A program made the translations under genes and the position numbers. A DNA stretch of 64,000 bases from contig OX638136.1 in NCBI GenBank assembly GCA_951804985.1, positions 1,987,852 to 2,051,851 on the forward strand, in the 5' to 3' direction. The stretch comes from Dryomyza anilis. Lineage: Eukaryota; Arthropoda; Insecta; Diptera; Dryomyzidae. Under the pieces are notes generated by a model that was not told where the DNA came from, searched no databases, and was given only the letters and a program-made list of their open reading frames with translations. Positions 36,837 through 47,932 of the stretch are shown in pieces; position 1 is the first letter of the stretch, and every line of letters starts with the position of its first letter.

Positions 36837-37324
36837 CTCCAACGTTGAATTATACTTACTCCTACTTTAGTACTTTAATTATTTCCCAATAAATAATATA
36901 TATTTGAATTCTTTTAATTTAAACTTAAGACTTTATTTCAACACTTTTTAGCTCAATATTTTTGGCTTGTTACACCTCTAAATTCTATTACACAACTCAC
37001 TTAAAATTTAACTTAACTATTGTAAGAAGGCATGTTTCAAAACTACATGTTCCGGCAGAGTGCCGTGCGCAAATTCCACTCACTATTTGCTTCCGTAAGG
37101 GAAAAAAGCCCTTAGCCAATCATGCTGCTGCTGGTTTGACCCAGCTTCGCTCATACTGTTGCTAGTTCATTGGCTTGCTGGACTATGACACATATGTCCT
37201 ACGTTGCACTTTACTGCAACGTAACGATAACTGCATGAAGTAGTCATAGCGTAAGTAGGTCACGATACGTTTATAATATCAACGTATAGTGACTTACCAA
37301 AACACACTATGTTGACTTACAACA
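36837..37324 (-). mobile_element. 3' LTR of element D
   Basis: Matches 54580-55066 with about seven differences over 488 bp, so the insertion is fairly young. Its outer end lacks the first nine bases (tgttagtat), and the join to C2 gag falls at a shared ctc. The inner end ttacaaca meets the polypurine tract. Confidence 0.85.
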
Positions 37325-37342
37325 TACCCCCACCCTTATTTT
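37325..37342 (-). promoter_or_regulatory. Polypurine tract of element D
   Basis: On the minus strand aagggtgggggta directly precedes the TGTTGTAAG start of the 3' LTR. Confidence 0.8.
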
Positions 37343-37721
37343 AAGAAAAAATTATTATTTTATTGAGTAACGTAATAGAGTGGAAGATAAGCAAACACTT
37401 TTTGGTTCTAAACAATTAAATGATTTTTTGTAATTTATTGTCTTAAATTAGATACAATTTATTTTTGAATTTCTATATTATATTACAAATGTTTTATATA
37501 TTTATTAAATTGTGATACAAACAAAATAATAATAAATAGTTAATTACAAATATATAATGCTCTGGAAAATAATAATTTTTTTTTTCCCTTTTTATTCTTA
37601 TATACACTTATATTTTTTTTTTGTTTTTCAATCCCTCTTTTGTTTTTCAATCCCTCATATTAATAATTCTAATTTATAATATATATTGAATTTTCTTCTT
37701 GAATCCCTCATACTCATATCC

Positions 37722-39684
37722 TTAAATCATTCCATAAGCTGGTCCCAATGTCGTTATGGTTGGCTTTCGACTCTGCTCTTCGTCCTCATGTTTCTGTTTA
37801 ACAACTTCAGCTCGTTGACTTGTGGTTGGCCGAAATGCAATACGCTCCGCTAACTCGTTCTCCTCAATTTTTACGCTACTGATGGCATTTACTGTTGCTA
37901 CTGTCTCCCTATCCTTCAGTGACTCTGTTGATTTTAGCTTTCTCGATGATTCTACTCGAAGGTACCAAAAATACGCTAATACCACGAATATTAACACCAA
38001 CACTACCACGCCGTACGATGCTCCCATAGTCTTCATCTCGTGCTGATGCTTTAGCCATTCTAGCCGCTCTTGCTTCTGACTCATTTCCGCTTTCAGATCT
38101 TCAAAACTGCGCTGGCCATTTCTTAGTGCTGACCGTAATTTGCTGTGGTCCGACGTCTGTATTGGCAAAAGTGTGACTGACGCATTTTCTGTGCGTTCCC
38201 CATTCCCCCTTTATATTTTCGATATACAAGGTGTGCTCCTTTTTTTATAGGTTACATTCCTGAACATTCTTGGTGCAGATTCATAAGGCAATATTAATTC
38301 TCTGTTGTACAAGTCGCAGGCCTCATTCACTGACATCCACCCCATCCCTGCTAGCGTCAGTGTAGCCGTGTTTGTTCCGCAAATCGCTTCGAAAACCGCT
38401 GGCGTATCAAACCTGAACAACCAGGAGTTTGAAGCCCATAGTTTCACTACCAACCCTGAACTCTTTCTAATAGCCACATGTTCACAGGTATTCACTATAT
38501 CTGTCCTTTGTTGCATTAACGTGACCTCACAAAGTACATTGCTGCTCGTCATAATCGTTCACGGACGTCTACATAGCGTTATCTCCTTGTCCATCTCTTG
38601 GTTCACCGTAACACATCTTAAATGATCCTCGTGCGTTAATCCTATGAATCTACTCCGATCTTCCGCCTCAGCTATGTAGTCATACTTTGTCTTAACCAGC
38701 GAGTCCCATTCCTCATTGATGTCCTGTACAACGCAAATAACACATCATCCGGCAGTGGTGTCTTAATTATGAAGATCAGACTATCCCCGTCCGGAAAAAC
38801 TCGTACCTTTGACAAATGATGCATATCAAAAGTCTGTTGAATAAACCAATTCGCTTTGCCCCTTAATTTGAGACGGGCCAACATTGCGTCTAGTTCCTTT
38901 CGGTCTATTATCGTAGGATGCAGATCCCCCTTGTAGAGATCGTCAATTATTGCCATTTCTATTGATTGTTGTCCCTGAATCTTCATTAAATTAGCATTTA
39001 TGGTTGTCTGTATTTCCAACAAATGTAACATAAACTGTACTTTGTTGAGCTTGTTATCTATATCTCTATTTATTTTCTGCTGTTGTTGTATGGTGTTGTT
39101 CAATGTCATATGTAGTTCTTCCATCTCCCTTAGAGAATCCAGCAATGGTGCTGACAATTTCCAAAATTAGATGTCATCACCGTCACCTGTTTCCTCATGA
39201 CGTCATAGGTTTCGCTCTCTCGGTTCTCAATGTCCTCCAGATGTTTGTATATCTTTTCTCGATCACTGTTGTCCATTACGCCGAAAGCCCAGTTAAAGCC
39301 CTCACTTACGAAATTTAGCGACCTCTTTTGGCGATTCTTTTGAATTGTTCTTTTAATAACACCCTCATTTTTCTGTAATGTCCTCATTATCGACGATGTT
39401 TCTTGCATTGCTGCTTCACACGATCTTCCGAAATTCATTCCTGGTACGCTTGAACTCATTTTCCGGCACATTTCAATGGCTGCTTCCATATATTTTTTCG
39501 TTAGATCCAGAAAATTCGTCAGCTGCAGTGGTATGAACTTAGTTATCACTGTCCATTCGTCACTATAAAATAATGCCTCAGTAGTTTTCTCAAAAAATAT
39601 TCTTGTCTCGTTCATCGGCGTCTGCGTGATGTTGACTGCTTCAGCTGCTGCCAACACCAGGACCAGCATAAGGATCTTATTCAT
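37722..39684 (-). pseudogene. env: Element D env, copy 1 (more broken)
   Basis: A copy of the F-type envelope gene with at least three frame breaks: an 11-bp or similar insertion near 39140, a frameshift near 38715 shared with copy 2, and a one-base loss in a T run near 38240 not present in copy 2. Recognisable parts are the signal peptide after the ATG at 39684, a furin-like site followed by a fusion-peptide-like segment, a heptad-rich region, and the C-terminal membrane anchor with cytoplasmic tail (37722-38168). It cannot make a full envelope protein. Confidence 0.85.
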
Positions 39685-40019
39685 AATGTCCCTAAAACAA
39701 AAATAATTATACATATCTATTATATATATAATTATTTACACTTATGTCCTAAGTTAATCTACCTTTCCCACCTTAGCATACTACATAAAATTATTCCATA
39801 CACTTACATTTTAATTTCCACCTGGTTCAAATTTTTTATCTTCTTTTTTTTACTTTAAAATTCAAAAACCTAACGTTTCTTTATCCAAATTTAATCGTTT
39901 AATCTCAACTTTATATTTAATATCTATTTTGTCCAAACTTAAATTTGCTATAGTCGTACACTCACCGTAGAACCTCATTTAAACAATGTGTCGTGAGTTA
40001 ACGAACTGTCCTCAGTACT

Positions 40020-40025
40020 TATAAA
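40020..40025 (+). promoter_or_regulatory. TATA-like box upstream of the antisense gene, copy 1
   Basis: TATAAA lies 178 bp before the ATG at 40198 and is followed by an initiator-like tcagta at 40036, closer than usual. The same box is in copy 2 at 45726-45731. Promoter function is inference. Confidence 0.35.
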
Positions 40026-40197
40026 GTGTCCAAAATCAGTATTTTACAAAAACGGCGCCGGCTATCTTCGGTCGAAATGCGGAGTCAAATTCGCGATTTT
40101 TTATTTTTTTATTTTAAAAATGTTCTTATTTGTCTTCTATGGACGACAATCATTTAGTTGCAGTTTATTCTTTGGATATTCAACTTCAATTTTAATC

Positions 40198-40895
40198 ATG
40201 TTCCGTAAGTAAAAATTGTATTTATTTATATATATATATTTATATATTTATTTATTTATATTTGTTTTTAACCCTACTGCTGCCCAGGGCCTACAGGAGG
40301 ACAGGCGCGAGAAACTGCGCAAGGAGCAGGATGAGCTCCGGGCTGCCCGAAGGCAGCAACCTCCTGCCGTGAGGCAGCATCCTTTAACAATTCGCGATCT
40401 AGACGCGTTACGACAACAAGGATTAGTCATCGAGCATTCAGACGAGAACAGTTAGTAAATTTATTTAGATTTTTAAATTACTCATTTATAAATATATATA
40501 TATATTTTTTTTTTAAATTAATTAATTTTTGTTTTTTTTTTTTGTTTTGGTTGTTTTCAGACATTCTCACAAATTTTGATGATATTGGCTTCAGTGACGA
40601 CAACACCGAGTATGTTCGAGGTAGGATGAGCGAACGCCAGGTTATGCTCATCTGGAACAGCAACCAACTTAAATATTTCGAGGCATATTTGACAACGCTC
40701 AGGGCGAATTGGTGGGATGAAGGCGTTGATACACGCCTGCATCGCCTCATCGAATATTACAAGGATGATCCAACATTTGAAGTATTTCTCATAATTTGCC
40801 GCGAAATCGTGCGTTTAGAGAAGGAAGCCGGCCCGCTGATCGGGACGCTGTTCGTCCCGCTGGTGGTCATGTACTTGGGTGCCTTCACCCCCTAA
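40198..40895 (+). pseudogene. Antisense spliced gene in element D, copy 1 (splice acceptor lost)
   Basis: Same gene as 45904-46624. Exon 1 (ATG at 40198, donor gtaagt at 40205), the exon 2 body to 40450 (donor gttagt) and exon 3 (40561-40895, stop TAA) are present and almost identical to copy 2. The stretch holding the intron 1 acceptor and the first bases of exon 2 is deleted. The remaining cccag near 40288 would not keep the reading frame. As written, this copy could only produce the protein by another start or splice choice. Product unknown. Confidence 0.6.
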
Positions 40896-40984
40896 AATAT
40901 GTGAAATTTATTTGAAAATGATGTAAAAATGATGTGAAAAATTATATTAAAACCAAGATTAAAAGAAATAAAATACCCACATAA

Positions 40985-42200
40985 AAAAAAAAAATTACAT
41001 CTATCCGTTGTTATTATTTGGAAAACAAACTGGTTATTTTCATCGTCGACTTCTACTTTTTCTTTTGTTTTAACACCAATCGCTTGATATAAAAATTTAT
41101 ATAATTTTCATGGTCGATTTTTGTTCTTATTTTTTATTTGTATTTCTTGCTTGTATTTCTCGCTTGTTAAAAAAAAATAAAAACAGAAAAATTGCAAAAT
41201 GACAACAGAAAATTGCAAATTCTGCATTTAGTAACGCGTTTTATTTTCCTTAATTATGCAAATATATATATGTATATTATATTTTTTTTGTTCTTTTTGG
41301 TCGACCGTGATTTATTTGCTTTTACTTTTTGTTTATATATAATTGTATTTAACTATCCAATCTGCCTATGCCATTGTTTCTTGAGATCATTTTTATTTCT
41401 TCCTATTAAAAGCTTTTATCCTATTTATTTATTCTACATTTCACTTTAGTTTATTTATCCCTATATTATTTCATTGATTTCACGATTTCATTACACATTA
41501 TTTTTTTTTAATTTTTTTTTTATTTTTTAAATCCCATATAATTCTATATTGTTTCATTATCATTAATTATTATTTTTCGTTTTATTTATTAATCATATTT
41601 TACCCCCTATTCCGCAACAACTTTGGTAATCAATTATTCTTTAATATATATGCATATATATATATTTTTTTTTTTTTAAATAATTCTTGCTACTTTGCAC
41701 CTTCCCTTTACTCCACGCCGTCTCGCGCCATCTAGCCATTTATTATGATTTTAATATTTTATTTAATGCATTAACGTATCTCATTTCATTTGTAGTGCAT
41801 TAACAGCGAGCAGTGGTTCCTATCGTATGAGTCAATGCCTTTGACTGACCTATATTAATTGTAGTGACAATTCAACTTTTATTTTAGTTAATTAGTTTTA
41901 TTTTATTATTATTTAATTTAAATTTAAGTTAAATTACCTTACTCCCTTATCTATTTTCTTTACTCAAACTTTTTATACATAATTATTTCCTTATGCACTA
42001 ATTTATTTTATTAATATTAAATCCCTATATATTTATTTTATTTAATCCATAAAACTCTTATTTACGCGTACATTGCCCCCTTTTTTTTTCTTGTTTTTTT
42101 TATTTTTTTTTTTTTGCTCTTCACCCTTATTTACAATATTATGCTTTTAACATTATCTAAATTATGTGTTATGATATTTACGAACTGTTTGTTACGTTAT
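40985..42200. other. Non-coding AT-rich spacer of element D, copy 1
   Basis: Lies between the antisense gene (ending with AATAAA near 40967) and the 3' end of integrase. Long T-rich runs and no supported gene; the equivalent spacer in copy 2 is 46713-47932. Confidence 0.5.
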
Positions 42201-43244
42201 TTATTTTGTTATATTTGCTTCAAAATTATATGCTTTTAATAAATTGTTATGGAATTTTTTCCCTTTTCCTTTGATAGAAATCATCGTTGTTACAGGACTT
42301 ACTATCGAAAGTACTTCGTACGGTCCTACCCAAATGGATGAAAATTTATTCTTTCTGTTCTGATTTTTTAACAATATTTTATCACCTACGCTAAATATTT
42401 TTGGGTGTAATGTGCTATCATAGATTTGTTTAGATTTTTCTTTTGCTTTTTCTTGATTCTCTCTCACGATTTCGTGTGTGCGTTGAATTTGATATTTTAA
42501 TAACTTGTTGTAATCGTCGGTATTATATACTGGTGAACATTTTCGCTTAAGATTTGTTGGCATCTCAAATTCGTACCCGTATAAAGTACGGAAAGGTGTT
42601 TGCCCCGTGGACATATGTACTGTGTTATTGTGCACATGCATTGCTGAATTTAACCATTGGTCCCAGTTCGACCCATCTTCTTTTGCAAAACTTCTTAAAT
42701 ATTCTGCTAACGGTCGATGGCTTCTTTCCAAGGACCCATTAGCTTGTGGATGATATGGTGTAATATGTAATTTTTTAATTCCTAACAATTTACAAGTATC
42801 TGAAAACAGTTTTGAGACAAAATTGGAACCATTGTCCGTTACTAATACCTTCGGTATATTATGACGTGTAATGATTTCGTCGTAAAATGCTTTTGCTACT
42901 GTATTTGCCTCCGCATCAGGTATGGCAACGCAGCACATGTATTTTGAAAAATCATCTTGAAAAGTTAATATATATTTATTTCCAGATATAGTTTCCGGTA
43001 AAATACCTACAAGATCCATGTATACTTTATCGAATGGTCGTACAGGCGTATCAGTTAAAACCATTGGCATTTTAGTAAGCCTAGAACTTTTATATACTTG
43101 GCATTTTTGACAATTCTTAACGTAATCTTTTATTTGTTTCTGCATACCTTTCCACTTAAATTGTTTTCTGATTCTAAAATATGTTTTCACTGCGCCCTGG
43201 TGACCCCCTAATGCTGAGTCATGAAAGTCTTTTATAACAGTTTT
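42201..43244 (-). pseudogene. pol: Element D integrase, extra partial copy
   Basis: About 330 residues are open. The CxxC half of the zinc domain is present (NCQKC), then YMDLVG (first catalytic Asp), VTDNGSNF (second Asp), GSLERSHR (Glu) and a basic C terminus with VGDKILLKNQN and IWVGPYEV. The N-terminal His pair is cut off by the duplication junction at 43244/43245, so the domain is incomplete. The catalytic residues are intact. Confidence 0.85.
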
Positions 43245-43443
43245 AATAATAAATAGTTAATTACAAATATATAATGCTCTGGAAAATAATAATTTTTTTT
43301 TTCCCTTTTTATTCTTATATACACTTATATTTTTTTTTTGTTTTTCAATCCCTCTTTTGTTTTTCAATCCCTCATATTAATAATTCTAATTTATAATATA
43401 TATTGAATTTTCTTCTTGAATCCCTCATACTCATATCCTTAAA

Positions 43444-45390
43444 TCATTCTAAAGCTGGTCCCAATGTCGTTATGGTTGGCTTTCGACTCTGCTCTTCGTC
43501 CTCATGTTTCTGTTTAACAACTTCAGCTCGTTGACTTGTGGTTGGCCGAAATGCAATACGCTCCGCTAACTCGTTCTCCTCAATTTTTACGCTACTGATG
43601 GCATTTACTGTTGCTACTGTCTCCCTATCCTTCAGTGACTCTGTTGATTTTAGCTTTCTCGATGATTCTACTCGAAGGTACCAAAAATACGCTAATACCA
43701 CGAATATTAACACCAACACTACCACGCCGTACGATGCTCCCATAGTCTTCATCTCGTGCTGATGCTTTAGCCATTCTAGCCGCTCTTGCTTCTGACTCAT
43801 TTCCGCTTTCAGATCTTCAAAACTGCGCTGGCCATCTCTTAGTGCTGACCGTAATTTGCTGTGTTCCGACGTCTGTATTGGCAAAAGTGTGACTGACGCA
43901 TTTTCTGTGCGTTCCCCATTCCCCCTTTATATTTTCGATATACAAGGTGTGCTCCTTTTTTTTATAGGTTACATTCCTGAACATTCTTGGTGCAGATTCA
44001 TAAGGCAATATTAATTCTCTGTTGTACAAGTCGCAGGCCTCATTCACTGACATCCACCCCATCCCTGCTAGCGTCAGTGTAGCCGTGTTTGTTCCGCAAA
44101 TCGCTTCGAAAACCGCTGGCGTATCAAACCTGAACAACCAGGAGTTTGAAGCCCATAGTTTCACTACCAACCCTGAACTCTTTCTAATAGCCACATGTTC
44201 ACAGGTATTCACTATATCTGTCCTTTGTTGCATTAACGTGACCTCACAAAGTACATTGCTGCTCGTCATAATCGTCCACGGACGTCTACATAGCGTTATC
44301 TCCTTGTCCATCTCTTGGTTCACCGTAACACATCTTAAATGATCCTCGTGCGTTAATCCTATGAATCTACTCCGATCTTCCGCCTCAGCTATGTAGTCAT
44401 ACTTTGTCTTAACCAGCGAGTCCCATTCCTCATTGATGTCCTGTACAACGCAAATAACACATCATCCGGCAGTGGTGTCTTAATTATGAAGATCAGACTA
44501 TCCCCGTCCGGAAAAACTCGTACCTTTGACAAATGATGCATATCAAAAGTCTGTTGAATAAACCAATTCGCTTTGCCCCTTAATTTGAGACGGGCCAACA
44601 TTGCGTCTAGTTCCTTTCGGTCTATTATCGTAGGATGCAGATCCCCCTTGTAGAGATCGTCAATTATTGCCATTTCTATTGATTGTTGTCCCTGAATCTC
44701 CATTAAATTAGCATTTATGGTTGACTGTATTTCCAACAAATGTAACATAAACTGTACTTTGTTGAGCTTGTTATCTATATCTCTATTTATTTTCTGCTGT
44801 TGTTGTATGGTGTTGTTCAATGTCATCTGTAGTTCTTCCATCTCCTTTAGAGAATCCAGCCAATTTCCAAAATTAGATGTCATCACCGTCACCTGTTTCC
44901 TCATGACGTCATAGGTTTCGCTCTCTCGGTTCTCAATGTCCTCCAGATGTTTGTATATCTTTTCTCGATCACTGTTGTCCATTACGCCGAAAGCCCAGTT
45001 AAAGCCCTCACTTACGAAATTTAGCGACCTCTTTTGGCGATTATTTTGAATTGTTCTTTTAATAACACCCTCATTTTTCTGTAATGTCCTCATTATCGAC
45101 GATGTTTCTTGCATTGCTGCTTCACACGATCTTCCGAAATTCATTCCTGGTACGCTTGAACTCATTTTCCGGCACATTTCAATGGCTGCTTCCATATATT
45201 TTTTCGTTAGATCCAGAAAATTCGTCAGCTGCAGTGGTATGAACTTAGATATCACTGTCCATTCGTCACTATAAAATAATGCCTCAGTAGTTTTCTCAAA
45301 AAATATTCTTGTCTCGTTCATCGGCGTCTGCGTGATGTTGACTGCTTCAGCTGCTGCCAACACCAGGACCAGCATAAGGATCTTATTCAT
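43444..45390 (-). pseudogene. env: Element D env, copy 2 (F-type envelope)
   Basis: The ATG at 45390 is chosen because it opens a signal peptide (MNKILMLVLVLAAAEA) and lies just after a strong splice acceptor (ttttgttttag, AG at 45399-45398), as expected for spliced env mRNA. The 44389-45390 part is open. It has a furin-like site RQKR about 120 residues in, then a LNFVSEGFNWAFG fusion-peptide-like segment and a Q/N-rich heptad region, resembling errantivirus and baculovirus F proteins. A frameshift near 44450 and another near 43850 separate it from the middle piece (43817-44323) and the C-terminal piece with the anchor VVVLVLIFVVLAYFWYL (43444-43884). Envelope proteins fuse virion and cell membranes; this copy is broken. 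Confidence 0.85.
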
Positions 45391-45725
45391 AATGTCCCTA
45401 AAACAAAAATAATTATACATATCTATTATATATATAATTATTTACACTTATGTCCTAAGTTAATCTACCTTTCCCACCTTAACACACTACATAAAATTAT
45501 TCCATACACTTACATTTTAATTTCCACCTGGTTCAAATTTTTTATCTTCTTTTTTTTACTTTAAAATTCAAAAACCTAACGTTTCTTTATCCAAATTTAA
45601 TCGTTTAATCTCAACTTTATATTTAATATCTATTTTGTCCAAACTTAAATTTGCTATAGTCGTACACTCACCGTAGAACCTCATTTAAACAATGTGTCGT
45701 GAGTTAACGAACTGTCCTCAGTACT

Positions 45726-45731
45726 TATAAA
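45726..45731 (+). promoter_or_regulatory. TATA-like box upstream of the antisense gene, copy 2
   Basis: TATAAA lies 178 bp before the ATG at 45904, in the 510-bp gap between env (minus strand) and this gene (plus strand), which are divergent. Inference only. Confidence 0.35.
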
Positions 45732-45903
45732 GTGTCCAAAATCAGTATTTTGCAAAAACGGCGCCGGCTATCTTCGGTCGAAATGCGGAGTCAAATTCGC
45801 GATTTTTTATTTTTTTATTTTAAAAATGTTCTTATTTGTCTTCTATGGACGACAATCATTTAGTTGCAGTTTATTCTTTGGATATTCAACTTCAATTTTA
45901 ATC

Positions 45904-46624
45904 ATGTTCCGTAAGTAAAAATTGTATTTATTTATATATATATATTTATTTATTTATATTTATTTCTTGGTTATATATTCATCAGCAAATGTTTTTAACC
46001 CTACTGCTGCCCAGGGCCTACAGGAGGACAGGCGCGAGAAACTGCGCAAGGAGCAGGATGAGCTCCGGGCTGCCCGAAGGCAGCAACCTCCTGCCGTTAG
46101 GCAGCATCCTTTAACAATTCGCGATCTAGACGCGTTACGACAACAAGGATTAGTCATCGAGCATTCAGACGAGAACAGTTAGTAAATTTATTTAGATTTT
46201 TAAATTACTCATTTATAAATATATATATATATTTTTTTTTTAAATTAATTAATTTTTGTTTTTTTTTTTTTTGTTTTGGTTGTTTTCAGACATTCTCACA
46301 AATTTTGATGATATTGGCTTCAGTGACGACAACACCGAGTATGTTCGAGGTAGGATGAGCGAACGCCAGGTTATGCTCATCTGGAACAGCAACCAACTTA
46401 AATATTTCGAGGCATATTTGACAACGCTCAGGGCGAATTGGTGGGATGAAGGCGTTGATACACGCCTGCATCGCCTCATCGAATATTACAAGGATGATCC
46501 AACATTTGAAGTATTTCTCATAATTTGCCGCGAAATCGTGCGTTTAGAGAAGGAAGCCGGCCCGCTGATCGGGACGCTGTTCGTCCCGCTGGTGGTCATG
46601 TACTTGGGTGCCTTCACCCCCTAA
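45904..46624 (+). CDS. Three-exon gene on the antisense strand of retroelement D, product unknown
   Basis: Proposed exons are 45904-45910, 45986-46177 and 46290-46624, giving 534 nt (177 residues plus stop). Intron 1 has donor gtaagt and acceptor ttcatcag (75 bp). Intron 2 has donor gttagt and an acceptor after a pyrimidine run ending ttttcag (112 bp). The frame is open across all joins. Exon 2 encodes a charged Arg/Glu/Gln-rich helix. Exon 3 encodes an acidic, aromatic-containing region and ends in about 20 hydrophobic residues (LIGTLFVPLVVMYLGAF), possibly a tail anchor. The exons are far richer in G+C than the flanks. AATAAA at 46696-46701 follows. It lies between integrase and env, opposite to both. 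I do not recognise the protein; a captured host gene is possible. Confidence 0.65.
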
Positions 46625-46695
46625 AATATGTGAAATTTATTAGAAAATGATGTAAAAATGATGTGAAAAATTATATTAAAACCAAGATTAAAAGA

Positions 46696-46701
46696 AATAA
46701 A
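46696..46701 (+). terminator. Polyadenylation signal of the antisense gene, copy 2
   Basis: AATAAA 72 bp after the stop, followed by a short A run at 46713. The matching signal of copy 1 is near 40967. Confidence 0.5.
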
Positions 46702-46712
46702 ATACCCACATA

Positions 46713-47932
46713 AAAAAAAAAAATTACATCTATCCGTTGTTATTATTTGGAAAACAAACTGGTTATTTTCATCGTCGACTTCTACTTTTTCTTTTGTTTT
46801 AACACCAATCGCTTGATATAAAAATTTATATAATTTTCATGGTCGATTTTTGTTCTTATTTTTTATTTGTATTTCTTGCTTGTATTTCTCGCTTGTTAAA
46901 AAAAAATAAAAACAGAAAAATTGCAAAATGACAACAGAAAATTGCAAATTCTGCATTTAGTAACGCGTTTTATTTTCCTTAATTATGCAAATATATATAT
47001 GTATATTATATTTTTTTTGTTCTTTTTGGTCGACCGTGATTTATTTGCTTTTACTTTTTGTTTATATATAATTGTATTTAACTATCCAATCTGCCTATGC
47101 CATTGTTTCTTGAGATCATTTTTATTTCTTCCTATTAAAAGCTTTTATCCTATTTATTTATTCTACATTTCACTTTAGTTTATTTATCCCTATATTATTT
47201 CATTGATTTCACGATTTCATTACACATTATTTTTTTTTAATTTTTTTTTTATTTTTTAAATCCCATATAATTCTATATTGTTTCATTATCATTAATTATT
47301 ATTTTTCGTTTTATTTATTAATCATATTTTACCCCCTATTCCGCAACAACTTTGGTAATCAATTATTCTTTAATATATATGCATATATATATATTTTTTT
47401 TTTTTAAATAATTCTTGCTACTTTGCACCTTCCCTTTACTCCACGCCGTCTCGCGCCATCTAGCCATTTATTATGATTTTAATATTTTATTTAATGCATT
47501 AACGTATCTCATTTCATTTGTAGTGCATTAACAGCGAGCAGTGGTTCCTATCGTATGAGTCAATGCCTTTGACTGACCTATATTAATTGTAGTGACAATT
47601 CAACTTTTATTTTAGTTAATTAGTTTTATTTTATTATTATTATTTAATTTAAATTTAAGTTAAATTACCTTACTTACTTATCTATTTTCTTTACTCAAAC
47701 TTTTTATACATAATTATTTCCTTATGCACTAATTTATTTTATTAATATTAAATCCCTATATATTTATTTTATTTAATCCATAAAACTCTTATTTACGCGT
47801 ACATTGCCCCCTTTTTTTTTCTTGTTTTTTTTATTTTTTTTTTTTTTGCTCTTCACCCTTATTTGCAATATTATGCTTTTAACATTATCTAAATTATGTG
47901 TTATGATATTTACGAACTGTTTGTTACGTTAT
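46713..47932. other. Non-coding AT-rich spacer of element D, copy 2
   Basis: Copy of 40985-42200. No gene supported; a short CG-containing patch (ccacgccgtctcgcgcc) near 47441 stands out in the T-rich background. Confidence 0.5.

Noticed and set aside
36962..37165. 67-residue plus-strand frame (also at 54647-54907)
   Set aside because: It lies wholly in the D LTR in both copies and has no recognisable domain.
37822..38625. Plus-strand frames opposite env (also 43538-43762 and 44022-44342)
   Set aside because: Shadows of env: the minus strand shows the signal peptide, cleavage site and membrane anchor, and these frames have no splice or composition support like the antisense gene.
41192..41449. 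85-residue hydrophobic plus-strand frame (also 46921-47178)
   Set aside because: Phe/Leu/Ile-rich translation of T-rich spacer. It is conserved only because the spacer is duplicated.
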